From Mycogone perniciosa (Eukaryota > Ascomycota > Sordariomycetes > Hypocreales > Hypocreaceae): DNA of 64,000 nucleotides. Under the pieces are notes generated by a model that was not told the DNA's origin, ran no database searches, and saw only the letters and a list, made by a program, of their open reading frames with translations. The translations under genes were made by a program, and so were the position numbers. The stretch is taken from NCBI GenBank assembly GCA_025331125.1, contig JAOALB010000066.1:1-64000 (forward strand). The letters run 5' to 3'. How positions within the stretch are numbered: the stretch's first letter is position 1; every line of letters starts with the position of its first letter. This document shows positions 12,801 to 25,400 of this stretch, piece by piece.

Positions 12801-13700
12801 TTTACTAAAAAATATAAAAGATTTAATATAATAGTTTCTTTTTTTTATAAATAATATAAAATACTTAATTTATTTTAAAATATATTATAGTCTTTTAATT
12901 AAAATAGTAACATTATCAATACTAATAAAACAACCAAATAAACAACTAAACTACTGCCTTAATATTAACTAATAACTTTATATAATTATATATTATATAT
13001 ATTATATTACTTTACTTTTCAATCCTTTATAATAAATATATTATTAAAAGAGTTTACTTTTACTATAAAAAAGTAAATTAAACCTTTAATAGTATATTAA
13101 TATTATTTATAATAGTTCCCTAATTTATAAATTTCAACCTTAAATAATATATTCCTTTTTCAATATTTATAATAATAATAATAATAGTATTATTTTATTA
13201 GCTTTTAGTTATTTTAATTTTATTAATTATATTTATTTAAACCTTAAATTTAAATTATAAATTAAAGAAAAGATTAACTATTATTAAAAGTTAATTATAA
13301 ATAATACTATTATTTTAAAATAAATCTATTATTAGCTTTTTTATTAAAGGCCATTTAAACTTAAATTAATAAATAATATATCCCTTTTAATATAAACTAT
13401 ATTATTTTTATATATAATATTTATATTAATATAAATGCTTTAGAAAATAATAACTATATACTTTCAGCATTTATTAACTATACTTTTATAAGATAAGTTA
13501 ATATTATTATTAAATAACTATTATTTATTAAAAGAAAGACTTTTATTAATTAAGGTATTGCTAATAAAACTTTAAACTTTATTATTATATAAACTACAAT
13601 TAACCTTTATAAAAAGCTATACCTGTTCTTAACTATAAATATACTTAATATATTTATTATTTTTAATGTTTTATAATTAAAAAAATATAACTTAATGTCA

Positions 13701-13772
13701 TATAGCATATAAGGTCACTTATCCACACAGATTGCGTCGAGCTTTACTTTTGCAGGATTTGTGGTCTGACAC
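13701..13772 (+). repeat. Direct repeat R, copy 3 (little mutated)
   Basis: Third copy of repeat R. It keeps C and G where the copies at 9363 and 9823 mostly have T and A (for example ATCCACACAG against ATTTATATAT), so it shows something close to the ancestral sequence and the direction of change. Confidence 0.65.
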
Positions 13773-13775
13773 TTA

Positions 13776-14209
13776 AATATTAATTAAAAGAAATTAACTA
13801 TTACTTTAAAATTTATTATAATTATAGCTATTATGTTTTAAAAATATAGCTAAGTTAATATAAATCTTTATAGCAGTTAAAACAAAAAAATAGCTTTATT
13901 AAAGTTAATATAAAAATATATATATTACTAGTAACTAATAATTAAAGATACTTTAAATAAAGTAAGGTTTAATTTAATTAAGTAAACAACTATATTATAC
14001 AGGTAATTCTTAATTAAATATACTTAAAAAAAGGAAAACTATAATTTAATTAAGAAGGGAGCTTATAAACTTTATATTCTATAAAACTTAATACTAAATT
14101 AAGATTACTATATAATTTATAAGTATAGTAAAACTAATAATAAAGATATATAGGTATAAATAATTTATTAAAGGTAATTAATATACCTAATACACTTATA
14201 TTCCTTTTT
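13776..14209 (-). mobile_element. Left part of the older repeat that hosts the family 2 element
   Basis: Read on the minus strand, the last ~55 bases before the family 2 insertion continue the sequence that starts at 20823 on the other side, and the joined sequence matches 28070-28490. The rest of this block is AT-rich and degraded; a stretch near 13830 reads Y-N-Y-N-K and may be a mutated Cys-His knuckle, which would make this a gag remnant. It is probably a Gypsy-type copy on the minus strand. Confidence 0.55.
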
Positions 14210-14214
14210 ACTAG
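14210..14214. repeat. Target-site duplication ACTAG (left)
   Basis: ACTAG immediately left of the family 2 LTR is repeated at 20818-20822 immediately right of the other LTR. Five bases is the usual duplication length for Ty3/Gypsy elements. Confidence 0.85.
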
Positions 14215-14376
14215 TATTATAGTACACGGAACAGCAGGTCAAGGTAATATCTTTATTGTGCCTTAAATAAGGCAAGAAGCTATAAGAATATGGTTCAGAG
14301 GTATAGGACCAAGCCATCACGTAAGGACGCACGTAATGCTAATAAGTCATTAGAGGGCAGGTTTAGTGCTGTAACA
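14215..14376 (-). repeat. 3' LTR of family 2
   Basis: The 162 bp repeat begins TATTAT (ancestral TGTTAC) and ends GTAACA, giving TG...CA termini with a 6 bp inverted repeat. It keeps more G and C than the right LTR, for example ACACGGAACAGCAGG against ATATAGAATAGCGGG. Confidence 0.9.
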
Positions 14377-14388
14377 GTACCCCCCCCT
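14377..14388 (-). promoter_or_regulatory. Polypurine tract of family 2
   Basis: On the minus strand a run of eight G followed by TAC directly precedes the 3' LTR. In Gypsy elements such a tract primes plus-strand DNA synthesis, and its position fixes the element's orientation as minus. Confidence 0.8.
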
Positions 14389-14492
14389 TTTAAACTCTAT
14401 TTGCCTTTAAATGGCTATTCTAAGACTATATATATTCCAATCCTCCTATTATATCAATTCCGTTATAAGCGGCTGCTGTATTGCGGGTCTGG

Positions 14493-17400
14493 CTAGTCAG
14501 TTATCTTCCTCTTCTTGACCTAAGTAGGCGGGCCAGGCTTATCAGGGTTTTTTATATAGTATTTTAAAAGGGCAGCGTCTTATCCTTTAAAGTCTTTCGC
14601 GGGTTGCCAGCTTAGTGTATAGTGTTTTCAGGCTATATAATAGTATAGGCTATCTTTATTATAGCAGTTAAAGATATTATTAAATTCCCACTTTTCCACT
14701 ACTTTATTTATTTTATTATCTCTTGTAAGGATTTATTTTTATATATTTTTATTCTTTTACTTATTAATAGCTTTTTATCCTAGTAAATATATCTGTTAGC
14801 CTGCTTTATCGACTATTAGTAGTTTAAAGAGAGAGTTATAGAATATAGGGAAAATTCGAATGCGGTTAAAGAGTTTAAATCGGCAGGCTTAGGGGTATAT
14901 ATTAAGGATTTTATATAAGCCTACCTATTTATTATCTCCCTTCTTTATTAAGCGGTTTATTTTAAGGTATTTAGTCTTTAACTATACCTTTTCGCTAATT
15001 GCAAATTAGTATATATCCTCCTTTAATATATTAGCTGCAGCTTTATATTAGGTAATCGATTATACTGTAAAGGCTTTCAGTTAATCTAGGATTTATTAGA
15101 AATGCTTGGCTATAGTGTTTACTTTATAAAAACTCCTCTTTTAAGTAATAAATAGGTTTAGCAGGCAGGGGTTTAAAGGCTTAACTTTTAGGTATAAGTA
15201 AAAACTATAATTTGCAAAGAATAGTAAGGTTTTTATTATCTTAGATATTTAATTATTTTAAGTAAACTCTGCGAATAGTAATTAATCTATTTAATTATTT
15301 TAGTAAAAACTTATAAACTATTTAAAATACTGCTTTACTTTTACATTTAGCTGTTTAGTTTAGCTATTAATCTTTAAATAGTAGGCTAAGGAATATTTAA
15401 AGTAGATTTTAAATTATTCGGATAGCTGTTTCTAGAACTTAAATATAAACTAGGTACCCTAGTCTAATATAATTATTTCTAGGGCTCTATATAAAGTATA
15501 GACATATAAAATAAAGGCATTAGTAAATTCTTTAGTATTAAATATATAGGTAGCAATAAAATAGCGCATCTTTATTAAGCAGTATACTATTATAAGGATA
15601 TTTTTATAAATTAAGCTTTACTAGTTATAGTTAGGCAGTAGTGTAATATAGTCTATTAAGATATTACTTTAAGCCTAAAATAGTACTAGCAATAGTTTCA
15701 AGAATCCTAAGGGAGCAGATTTACTTAACTTTATTTAAAAGTATAGGTTATAACCTTTAATAAAAGTATTAATATTAGTTAATATTTGCAGCTACTAGTA
15801 TATACAGTTAAAGAGGTCTAGCGTTTTTATTTATCCTAGGTATCCTTTTAGCCTAAAAAAGTGTATTTAGTATATAACTTATATTTTTACTTTATTTATT
15901 AATAAAAGGAAAAATTACTCCTAGTAATATATTTAGTTACTGCAGATTTAAAAGTCTTATATAGCTGCCTTTAAATTACCTTAAATACTCCTAAGCTATT
16001 ATTAAACGGCTAAGTCTTAAAGCGCCTGCATTATAATACTCGCTATATTTAATATTTTATAGGCTTTATTAATTATTCTATTAATTAATATCTCTAAATC
16101 TAGGATTAAGGTGCTGGTTATTATAGTAAAGAGGTTTTTATTATCTATACTTCCTGCAATATCAGTATAGGCATAAAGGTTAAAGCAGCTTTCCGGGAAT
16201 AAAGTTTTCTTTTTTTCTTTTAATCGGCTATTATCTTAGTTTAACTTTACTAGGATATCCTAAAATCTCCTGCTTAACGCATTAGGCCTTATTGTTTTTA
16301 ACCTAGGCCAATAAATAATTTAGAAATTATACTGGAATAGGAATTCAGATTAGCAGACTTATTTTAAATTTAATACTTTAATACTTATAAAGTATTCTAG
16401 GTTCTTATAGTCTATAATAATCTTAAATTTATTTTCTATACTTTAAAGCTTAAAGCATTATTCTTTTAATAATTTAATAATAGCTAGCAGTTCTTTATTA
16501 TAAATCTTATAATTGCATTTAGCGGGTAAATACTTTAATAAAAAATATACTATTAGTTGCAGGATACTATTTTTATTATACTAAAAGAGAATACTATTAA
16601 ATGTTTAGTTTAAGGTATTTATTTCTAGGATTATCTTTTTATTATAGTTGAAAAAGGTAAGGATTAAAGCGGTTATAAACTAGGTTTTAAAGCAGTTAAA
16701 TACAGCAGTATAGAGTTCTATTTAATTCTATAATATATCTTTTTTTAAAAGGCTATTTAAAGGTTTGCAGATATTAAAAAAGTCGTTAATAAACTGCCAA
16801 TAAAAATTCGCGAAGCCTAGGAAACGTTAAAGTTCGCGGAGGTTTAAAGGTCTCTTCCAACTCATAATCGCAGCCACTTTCCCAAAGTCTATCTTAATGC
16901 TATTATTTATAATAATTAAGCTAAAGTATTTTATTTTTATTATCACGAATTTACATTTTTTAATATCGACTTAAAGACCTATATCGATTAATTTATCTAT
17001 AACTTCCTATATATATTATTAATATTCCTTTTATATAGCTAAATAAGCTAAAATATTATTAAAGTAAGCTATATAAGTTTTATTAAGTAAGTTATATAAG
17101 GTATAGTTAATATAATATTAGAAAAAGGCTAGGGCATTATAAAGGCTAAAAGGTATAATAAGGGTTTTAAATAGCCTAAACTAGGTTATAAAAGCTATCT
17201 TCTATTTATATCCCTCTGCGATTTTAAGTTTATTAAAGGCGGCTATTATATTTAACTTAATATAAAATCTAATATTATATAAAGTATTTAATATTTCTTG
17301 GATTAGCGGCAATAGGTAGCGATTTTTTATAGTAATATTATTAAGGCTTTAATCGTTTTAATAAATGCAGACGCCTTTTCTAGGTTTTGCAGCGAGGAGT

Positions 17401-17700
17401 AAAGGGGCAGTATATCTCGCTTTAGATTCCTTAATAAATCCTTTAGCTAAATTTTTATCTAGCTATTTCTTTATAACTTAAAGTTCGCTTAGTAATATTA
17501 AGCGGTTCTTTTAATATAGTAGTTCCTTTTTTAATAAAATCTTGATTTTATAGTCTTATAATCTCTTAAAAGGAAACTTATTTATTAGTTATAAAAGGAA
17601 GCCTATAATTTTATGTTATAGTTAATTAAAAAGTTTCTTTTAAATATTATTTTCTATTAATTCTAGCTTTACTTTTATAAATTTATTAATATTAGACTTT
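14493..17700 (-). pseudogene. Family 2 pol remnant: RT, RNase H, integrase and chromodomain
   Basis: The minus strand carries a decayed polyprotein that would copy and integrate the element. Reverse transcriptase shows PFSLYNALAFF (from PFGLCNAPASFQ, around 17118-17160) and AYFNNILAY with both catalytic Asp codons turned to Asn (17055-17060). RNase H shows DYKNLEYF. Integrase shows IDYITLLPNYNW (around 15640) and LD*GTQF-like sequence at 15448-15468, the second catalytic Asp still present. The end of pol reads WQPAKDFKG, DAALLKYYIKNPDKPGPP and stops with TAG at 14493-14495. The WEF...WQPAKD stretch is a chromodomain, which in related elements binds methylated histone H3. The left limit of RT is approximate and the protease was not located. 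Confidence 0.88.
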
Positions 17701-20655
17701 AATATCCTTTAAAGGTACTTTCCGCTATAGCAGTGCGCAAGGAATTTATAAAAAGCTTAAAGGAATAATACTTATACTACTGTAAAGCTGCCTTATCTTT
17801 ATAATACACTTGCAAAAGTATCTTTATTAAGCTTTAATAGTTAATACACTTTATATTCCTGCTTTTATATATCTTCTACTAGGTTTATTTAAGTTAGTTT
17901 TATATATTAAATAGATAGGTCTTTATAAAACTAGATAAATAATATCGCAGCGGACATTTAAATATCTGTTAGGTTAGGTTGCTTATATAGCGCTACTGCT
18001 ATAAGCTTATTAGGTATTAGTATATTTAGCTTAAAGAGTTATACTGGGTTGCGTTAGTATAAATATTAATAGTTACTGGCTATAGGTATTATTAAAACTA
18101 GTATTAAAGGCTTATTTAATATTATTTATACTTTAGTTTTTAGTCCTTTATAGTTATTAGGTTAATAAGTGCGATAGTAATTTTGCTTTGGTATTAGTGT
18201 AAGGTTAATATATAGGTCCCTTTCTCCCTATTAGGGCGTTATCTCCTTTAATATACTTTTAATATAGGCTTAAAACCTAACTTTCTTTTTAACCTTCTTT
18301 TTTATCCTCTTTAATATATTGTTTTATTTTTTGCTAGTAGTGTAAAGTGTTGACTTTAAAGGTTTACTTAAGATATTAATATTATATAAAATAGTTATTA
18401 GGCTAAGGATTCTTAGTATAGTATAGGTTTAAAGGCAATAATTTATTAAATAGTATTATAAGTTAAAGGTAACTATTAATATAGGCTAGTTAATATTAGG
18501 ATTATATCTCTATAGCTATAATATTTTAAAGATAAAGGGGATTTAATTTAAGAGATTAGTAATAAAAAATATATATAGCTTTCTGTATTCCTTTATTCCT
18601 ATATCCAGGATTATATAATTAATAAGCTGTACTACTGCTTTACTATTAATTAAAATAAAGCTTTTTAGTTTAGGCAATTATATTGTTAGGATTTAGGACT
18701 TTCAAAGAAAATGCTAGTCTATAAAGCCTTATACTAAGCAGCTACTATTAATAAAGGTTAATATAGTTACTGATAAATATATAAGGAATAATATAGTATA
18801 GATAAATAATAATTTACTATTTATAGTATTTAAAATTAATAGTCTATTATTAATAATAATTTATTGTATTTATAGAGGTATTAAATTTATAGGCTATTTT
18901 AATATTTTATTGCGCTTTTTAATGCAATATTGTCGGGAAGCTACTCTTTTCCCTGCCTTCCTATATTAAGAGTTATATCTTTATAGGCGAGTGTATCGCT
19001 AGAGGTAACTAATCCTTTAATAAAGCCGGTCTTATTAATATAGCGTAAGAATAGGTTTTTATAGTATAATAGGTTATTTCTTTAGGCTGAGAAGTGCTAG
19101 TACTGCAGGAACTAGGGAATAGGAACTTATAATGCCAGTATACCTTTTCCCTGGCTTAAAATATATACCCTGCCTTAAAGCGCTATAGTATTATTGCCTT
19201 AATATATTCTGCGTTCTAGGAAACCGCCACTATATCCCTATAGGGTTTAAGGTCTTATAGTATTAGTTTTCTACTTTTCTATACAGTTATTAACTATATA
19301 TTAACTGCTATAGTAGTAGTATAGGTTATAGAGTTATTAGTATTTTTTATATTGTAAGGCAAGGGATATAGTATTTAACTGTATAGGATTGCCTGCATCT
19401 TTTTGCTTTAAAGGGTTTAGCTTATTTTAAAGCAGGGCTTATTAAAGAGTATAGTTACTGTTTAGCTTCTTAAACTTATAGTCGCCTTCAAGTTTAGTGT
19501 AATAGGCCTGCTCTTTAAAGTTATTGTAAACTTTCTAACTAAAAGTTCTTTAAATAGATTATTTATCTTTATTTATAGGCTTATTGCTTTTATTAGTAAA
19601 GGCAGCGGCTATCTCTTTAAATACTTTAAAGTAAAGGGCATTAACCTTTTAGGTATTGGTTTTACTGGCTTAGGCTGCTAGTTTATAGAATTCAGTAATA
19701 AAGTTTTAAAATAGCTTATTTACTATATAGTAGGTATTAAACTTTTAGGCGGCGGATCGCGAAAGGTTAAGAGTTTTATACTATAAGTCTAAGAATTTAA
19801 TAAAAGTTTTACTATTTCTTTATTCCTATATTATATAATTATCCTTTTTTATTATAATATAATTAAATGCCTTTTATATTAAGTTATAGGTATTATTATT
19901 TAATTAACTGCCGATATAGAGGATATATTTATAAAAGGTATTAAAGTACATAGCATTAATTGTAATATTATATAATATAGTAGAACACTAGTTTATATAC
20001 TTCTATTAACAGGTTTTTATATCTTTATCCTTAATATTAAATTTATCTTTAAAGTTATTAATTTAATGCCTAGGGATATTATTACTTTTAGCTTTAATAA
20101 GCTTATTAATTATATTACTTTAACTTTAAATTTTATATTAAGCGAGCTTTAGGTTTTTAATAATAGTAGTATTTTTAGCCTCCTTTTATTTTAAGGCTAT
20201 ATTAAAGTTATACTTTTAGTTCTAGAAGTAGTTAAAGATAACGTTAAAGAACTGCTTAAGTTCTAGTGCTTAAAGCTATAGGGTTAGGTTATAGTTATTA
20301 TTATAAGCTTTTAAAATAGTATAGATATAAAGCTAGTCGCGGAAATAATTAGCAAGCTTTACTTTCTAACTAAAGTCCCCCTTTACGCCTTTTATTCTCA
20401 CTTTAATATTCTTAAGTTAAATATAAGCTAAGGAATTAAGTATAGGCTAAAAGGCTAGGCTAAGGTATATTTTTTATTGCAGGGATATAGGCTTTTAGGC
20501 TTAGGGTCTCGCTATAGTCAGGGATTAGTAAATTTCCTATAAGATATAGGGCTCTTTATAATATCGCGACTAGGCTGTCAGCGACTTTATTAATTCTTTT
20601 CAGGCAGGGTTAAAGGCTAAAGGTAACAGTGCAGTCGTTATAGGAAGGTATAAAC
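17701..20655 (-). pseudogene. Family 2 gag and protease region, degraded
   Basis: By position this part, between RT and the 5' LTR, should hold gag and the aspartic protease. Stops occur in all frames and I could not identify the zinc knuckle or the protease motif with certainty. Its right third (19910-20655) is the part shared with the fragment at 640-1167. Confidence 0.5.
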
Positions 20656-20817
20656 TATTACAGTATATAGAATAGCGGGTTAAAGTAATATCTTTATTAT
20701 GCCTTAAATAAAGCAAGAAGCTATAAGAATATAGTTTAGAGGTATAGGACTAAGCCATTACGTAAGGACGTATATGATACTGATAAGTTATTAGAGGGCA
20801 GGTTTGGTGCCGTAATA
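20656..20817 (-). repeat. 5' LTR of family 2
   Basis: 162 bp direct repeat of 14215-14376 with mostly C-to-T and G-to-A differences. It ends GTAATA (ancestral GTAACA) right before ACTAG. Confidence 0.9.
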
Positions 20818-20822
20818 ACTAG
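20818..20822. repeat. Target-site duplication ACTAG (right)
   Basis: Copy of the ACTAG at 14210-14214; together they delimit the insertion. Confidence 0.85.
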
Positions 20823-21190
20823 TTTACTATAAAAAGGTTAAGTCTTTATTTAAGTAACTATTACATTAAAAAGATATAAAACTATAAAAATAAATAAATA
20901 GATTTAATTAAATACAGAATAACTTATATTTTACTTTAATATATTGCTTTACTTATAATTCTATAGTTATTAAAGTATAAAAAAATAACTATTAATTACT
21001 TTTAACTGCAATATTATAATTAAATAATTTGCAGTATCTTATAATCCCTATATTAGTTAACTATTTTTATAGGTCTTTTAAAAGTATAGTTCCTGCGCTT
21101 TATTTAGGTTATTATTAGTCTATATAAATATATATATATATTTAAAGTGTTAATTGCCTATTAATAAAATAATCTCAAATTAAGTATATA
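20823..21190 (-). mobile_element. Right part of the older repeat that hosts family 2
   Basis: The reverse complement of this block matches 28070-28440, including AAAGCGCAGGAAC. Joined to the sequence left of 14210, it continues without gap along 28440-28490. It is therefore the interrupted partner of the repeat unit found intact at 28.07-28.49 kb. Confidence 0.7.
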
Positions 21191-22479
21191 TAAAGCTACT
21201 GCCTGTTTTTATAATCTATAGTTTATAATAAAAAGGAAACCCTTTATTAAAGGTACTATTATTACTTTTTAATATATTATTTCTAAAAAATAAAATTAAA
21301 CCTTAAAGTTAAAAGATATATTTAAATATAGTAAATATATATATAATAGCAGCTATAAACTTTATTATCTTTTATTATTAATTATATATTTATATACTAA
21401 AAGTAGGTTAAAAAGAAATTAATTTAATTATTAACATTAACGAATTAATATTTATTAGTTTATTTAAGGTTTTAAATAAGTCTTTTTAATAAATATTTAT
21501 AAAGTAAATAGATTATATTAAAGTAAGAATAATGTTATGAAAAGAAATATAGAACTTTATTTATAAATATTACCTTTTAATACAATGAAAAAAGGTTGTA
21601 GCTATTAATATAAAGGAGTTTACAGTAAAGAAATTTAAATTTAATAAATTAAATAGTTTAAAGAAACTATTATTTTAACTAATATAATTTATATAATACT
21701 TTTCTGTTAAAAATAGTAAATAAGTTTTTTTATAATAGGCTTAAAATTATAAAATTAAGATATTACTAAAAAGAACTATTTATATTAAAGAAATAATTAA
21801 TTTTTATTTAATACACTATAAGTAATAAAAGAATAGTTAAATAATAACAAAATAAAAAGATTTCTTAATATATTATAAATATAATATATTTCTTATATTT
21901 GAATATTATATTAATTATACCCTTTATAATGTCTTTAATTATATTTATATAATATACTTTAATAATATTTTTGTATACTTCTTAAATAAAAGAAGTATTA
22001 AAAATATAGTTATAAAGTAATAGGTTATTTTTCAAATATTAGCCTTAAGATTAATATTATTAAATATAAACTTAATATAATGAAAATAAAATACTTGAAT
22101 TTAAGTATTACTTTAAAGTAAATCAAAATAAACTTTAAAAAGGTTAAAGTTATATTAAATTAATAGTTACTTAAAATAGTAAACAATATATAAAAGTTCT
22201 TTAGTGTTCTTAATTTAAAAATACTTTAAAATAGCTACACTATGAAATAAACCTTTAAAGAAAAACTAATTATATATTTAAAAAGGAAAATAATAGGAAA
22301 CCTTGAATTTAATTAAATATATTTTTAAATTCGCTTTAACTTCAACCCTTCTTAGCTATAATAAAGAGATAATCTTTGAAATAAATGCCTTTAATTAGAT
22401 ATTAAGCAATATCTTACTATAGTATAATAAAGAAGGTATTTTATATTTTATTATACCTTTTCTATAAAGTATAACATTT
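21191..22479. other. AT-rich degraded DNA between two elements
   Basis: About 1.3 kb with stops in all frames. Around 22190-22450 the + strand is suggestive of Gypsy RNase H spacing, but no diagnostic motif is preserved and I do not assign it. It is probably a further transposon remnant. Confidence 0.4.
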
Positions 22480-25400
22480 AAGAATATAACTATAAAGTTA
22501 AAAAAAAGGATATAATTAATTTATTAACTTATATACCTACTAGGGATATTATTAATCTTATTATTTATTTAATTAATAACTACTTGAATATTTATTTTTA
22601 ATATAAAGAAAAGTCTATAAATATAAGTATATAGCCTTTTAAAGGCTTAAAGTAAAGCTTTATACTCTTTTTATATAGTATTATACTTTATTTCTAATAA
22701 AAGCTAATACCTGCTTTTATATTGAATTAAATATCTTTTCCCTTTTATGATCTATCTTAAACCTGCCTTTTAGTTTACCTTTAAAACGTATCCTTTTTTA
22801 ATAAACTAATCAAAGTTTTTATAATTTAAGTAAAGTATTTAATTTAATATTTATAATAGCTAACTAGATTAAAAAAGCATTAAACTTTATTAATAGTTTT
22901 ATAGTTCTTTTATTCTTTACTTTTAATAATTTTCTTAATCACTAACTACTATCCTTTTATACTATATAAATATCCTATTAACTTAACTAATTCCTAATAA
23001 AAAACCAATTTTACTGTTAAAATAATATATCTGAATATTTTAATATTAATAAAGGTTTTATCTAGATTTTAAAAGTACTTTAAAATATAGCATTAAACTT
23101 TAAATATTACTTTTTAATATTATATATAAATTTTAATCTTCTTATAGCAATATTATTTAAAAATAACAAATAAACTATAAATATAAAATAAATAATATCT
23201 ATAAAGTAATATACTAAAATTATAGTGTTAAGTTTATAATACCTATTAAAATGGTATAGTATTTTAAAAGGCCTATAAAGCTTATAAATATAATTATATT
23301 TTAACTTCTCTCATTAAAAGGGATTTAATTATATTTTAAAAAGATAGCTAGTAAAAATAGTATTATATAGCCTATAAAATCCTCGCTAAATTAATTAACG
23401 TTTAAAGAAATAAAGGTATCTTTAATAGCTACTTTATTTTATATAATAGGATTAATAAATTAAACGCTATTATTTTTCTTTTATATAAAAGAATTGGTTT
23501 TTCAATAGTTTATAGCCTTCTTTTAAAAGGCCTTTATTAATATAGACTTATAGCAGGTTAATTACCTTTTTTTCTATCCCTTTAACTATTAAAATATTAC
23601 TGCTTTATAAAATAATAAATTTTATTATATAAATAGTTTATACTAAAGTAATTCTAAGATTTAGCTTTTTATATTTTATAAAATCTAAGGAAAGTGCTAT
23701 TTCTTTATTCTTTAGGATATATATTCAAATCAAAGCTTTTTATATTAATAGTTTCCCATTTATTATTTTTAGGACTACAGATAGTCGGTTTAATATAAGC
23801 CATAATCTAGTTTATTTAATGAAAACTTTGAATTAATATAATTAATAAAAGGAGTATTAAAGTTTAAGTTATACTTTACTTTATTATATTTCTTCTTATC
23901 TTTTATAAAGAGGTTTAATAGGGATAAAACTATTCAATAATATATTATTTAGTATATAGACTTTTATGCCTTTCTTTTTATATATAGTATTAGTTTTAAC
24001 CCGCTTATATTTTTATACTTTCCTTTAACGTTCTTTCCTTGAATCTTTTATTCCTTTATATTTTTATACTATCTTTTTTATTGCTTTTATTTAATCTTTT
24101 AAATTATTAGCTAATACTAAATAAATAAAATCCTGTTTAATTTACTTTAATAGTTAATATAAAACCTCCTCTTTTAAACTTAACTAAAAGGTTTCTTTAT
24201 TTCTTTTTATTTTATTAACTTTATATTTAAATATATAGTTACTAAAATAAAAAGCTTTAAATAACATAATACCTTTATTATATATTCTTTATAAATAGCT
24301 TTTCTAGTTAAAGTAATAACTTCAATGCTTTTTCTTATATATTTTAAATATAAATCCCTATTCCTTAATATATAATTAAATACAAACTCTATAGCGTAAG
24401 TAAATAATATCCTAAAAACAAAGTATATTTAAACTGTCTTTAATGCAATATAAAATTTAACTATTATCTATATATTATTTATATATACCTAAATAATAGT
24501 GTTTTTACTTATATTTGTTTATTCATTATTAAATATACTATTAACTTCTTAATATAAGTATACCTTTAAACTATATATTATGGTTAATTAATTAATAATC
24601 ATATTTACTCTTAATTTAAAGTTTATAAATACTTTACTAAATATACTATTAAGCTATGTTAGCCATATTTATATTTACAGTAAATTCTCAAAATATTTAA
24701 AGATCCTTTTTATATAAGCTATATAAACTTAAACTATTAACTTTATTTTTAATTTCCTTTATAATTAATACTAATAGTTAATTACTTCAACTTATAAAAA
24801 TATACTTTTAATAATAGTAAAATATTTAAAATTTTAAAATTAATTAATAGTTTATTTAAAAGTCCTTTTATTTATGAAGGTTATAAAAGTATAACTTTAA
24901 AATATTAATTTTATAGTAATTACATAATATATATAGCTTATTTTATTTATATACCTATTACATTTAATCCCTTTATTAGCTTTTCCTTTAAAAGATATTT
25001 ATAAGTAAAGAGAAATATTACTTAATATAAAGTTAATTTAAAAACAGGTAAATTCATCTTGTTACAAAACTATATTTTAATAATTCTTTATAATTTTATA
25101 ATTAAATCTGCTTTTTAAGCGTTTATAACTTTTAAAATAATATTTAAAAAGTATTAGTTTTAGGTTTAATTGTATTATTTAAAGTTACTATTTAAACTAC
25201 TATTTTAATTTACCATACTTTTAGTAATTCCTCTTTATTCTTAAGCTTTTTTATTTTACTATTTTTACGGTATTATAGTTCCAATTATATAGTCTTTATT
25301 AACATTATCAATATAAGGTTTAAATATAATTACGTTTCTTTAATTAACTACTTTAATTAAAGTAATAATAATTACTTTTTAATTTATTTCTTTATTTTAT

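Larger units (their letters stand above)
8761..13700. other. AT-rich, probably RIP-mutated repeat DNA of unresolved identity
   Basis: Roughly 5 kb of very AT-rich DNA with stops in all frames. I could not read a retrotransposon motif here with confidence. The region carries two copies of a short direct repeat near its left end and a third at its right end, and a small CpG-containing patch at 9587-9740. By composition it is most likely one or more degraded transposons, but this is inference. Confidence 0.5.
14215..20817 (-). mobile_element. Family 2: complete Ty3/Gypsy chromovirus LTR retrotransposon, RIP-inactivated
   Basis: This 6603 bp element is bounded by two 162 bp LTRs (14215-14376 and 20656-20817) and by ACTAG duplications. 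On the minus strand, after the 5' LTR at the right, come the presumed gag region, reverse transcriptase (AYFNNILAY, from AYFDDILAY, about 17040-17075), RNase H (DYKNLEYF, 16389-16412), integrase (15290-15950) and a C-terminal chromodomain (about 14550-14715). A G-rich polypurine tract (14377-14388) precedes the 3' LTR at the left. This is the domain order of chromoviruses such as MAGGY. Many stops from TGG-to-TAG and CAG-to-TAG changes inactivate it. Its 3' end (14221-14620) is the least mutated part. Confidence 0.92.

Noticed and set aside
14290..14496. 68-codon + strand frame
   Set aside because: It overlaps the family 2 LTR, polypurine tract and end of pol, all on the minus strand.
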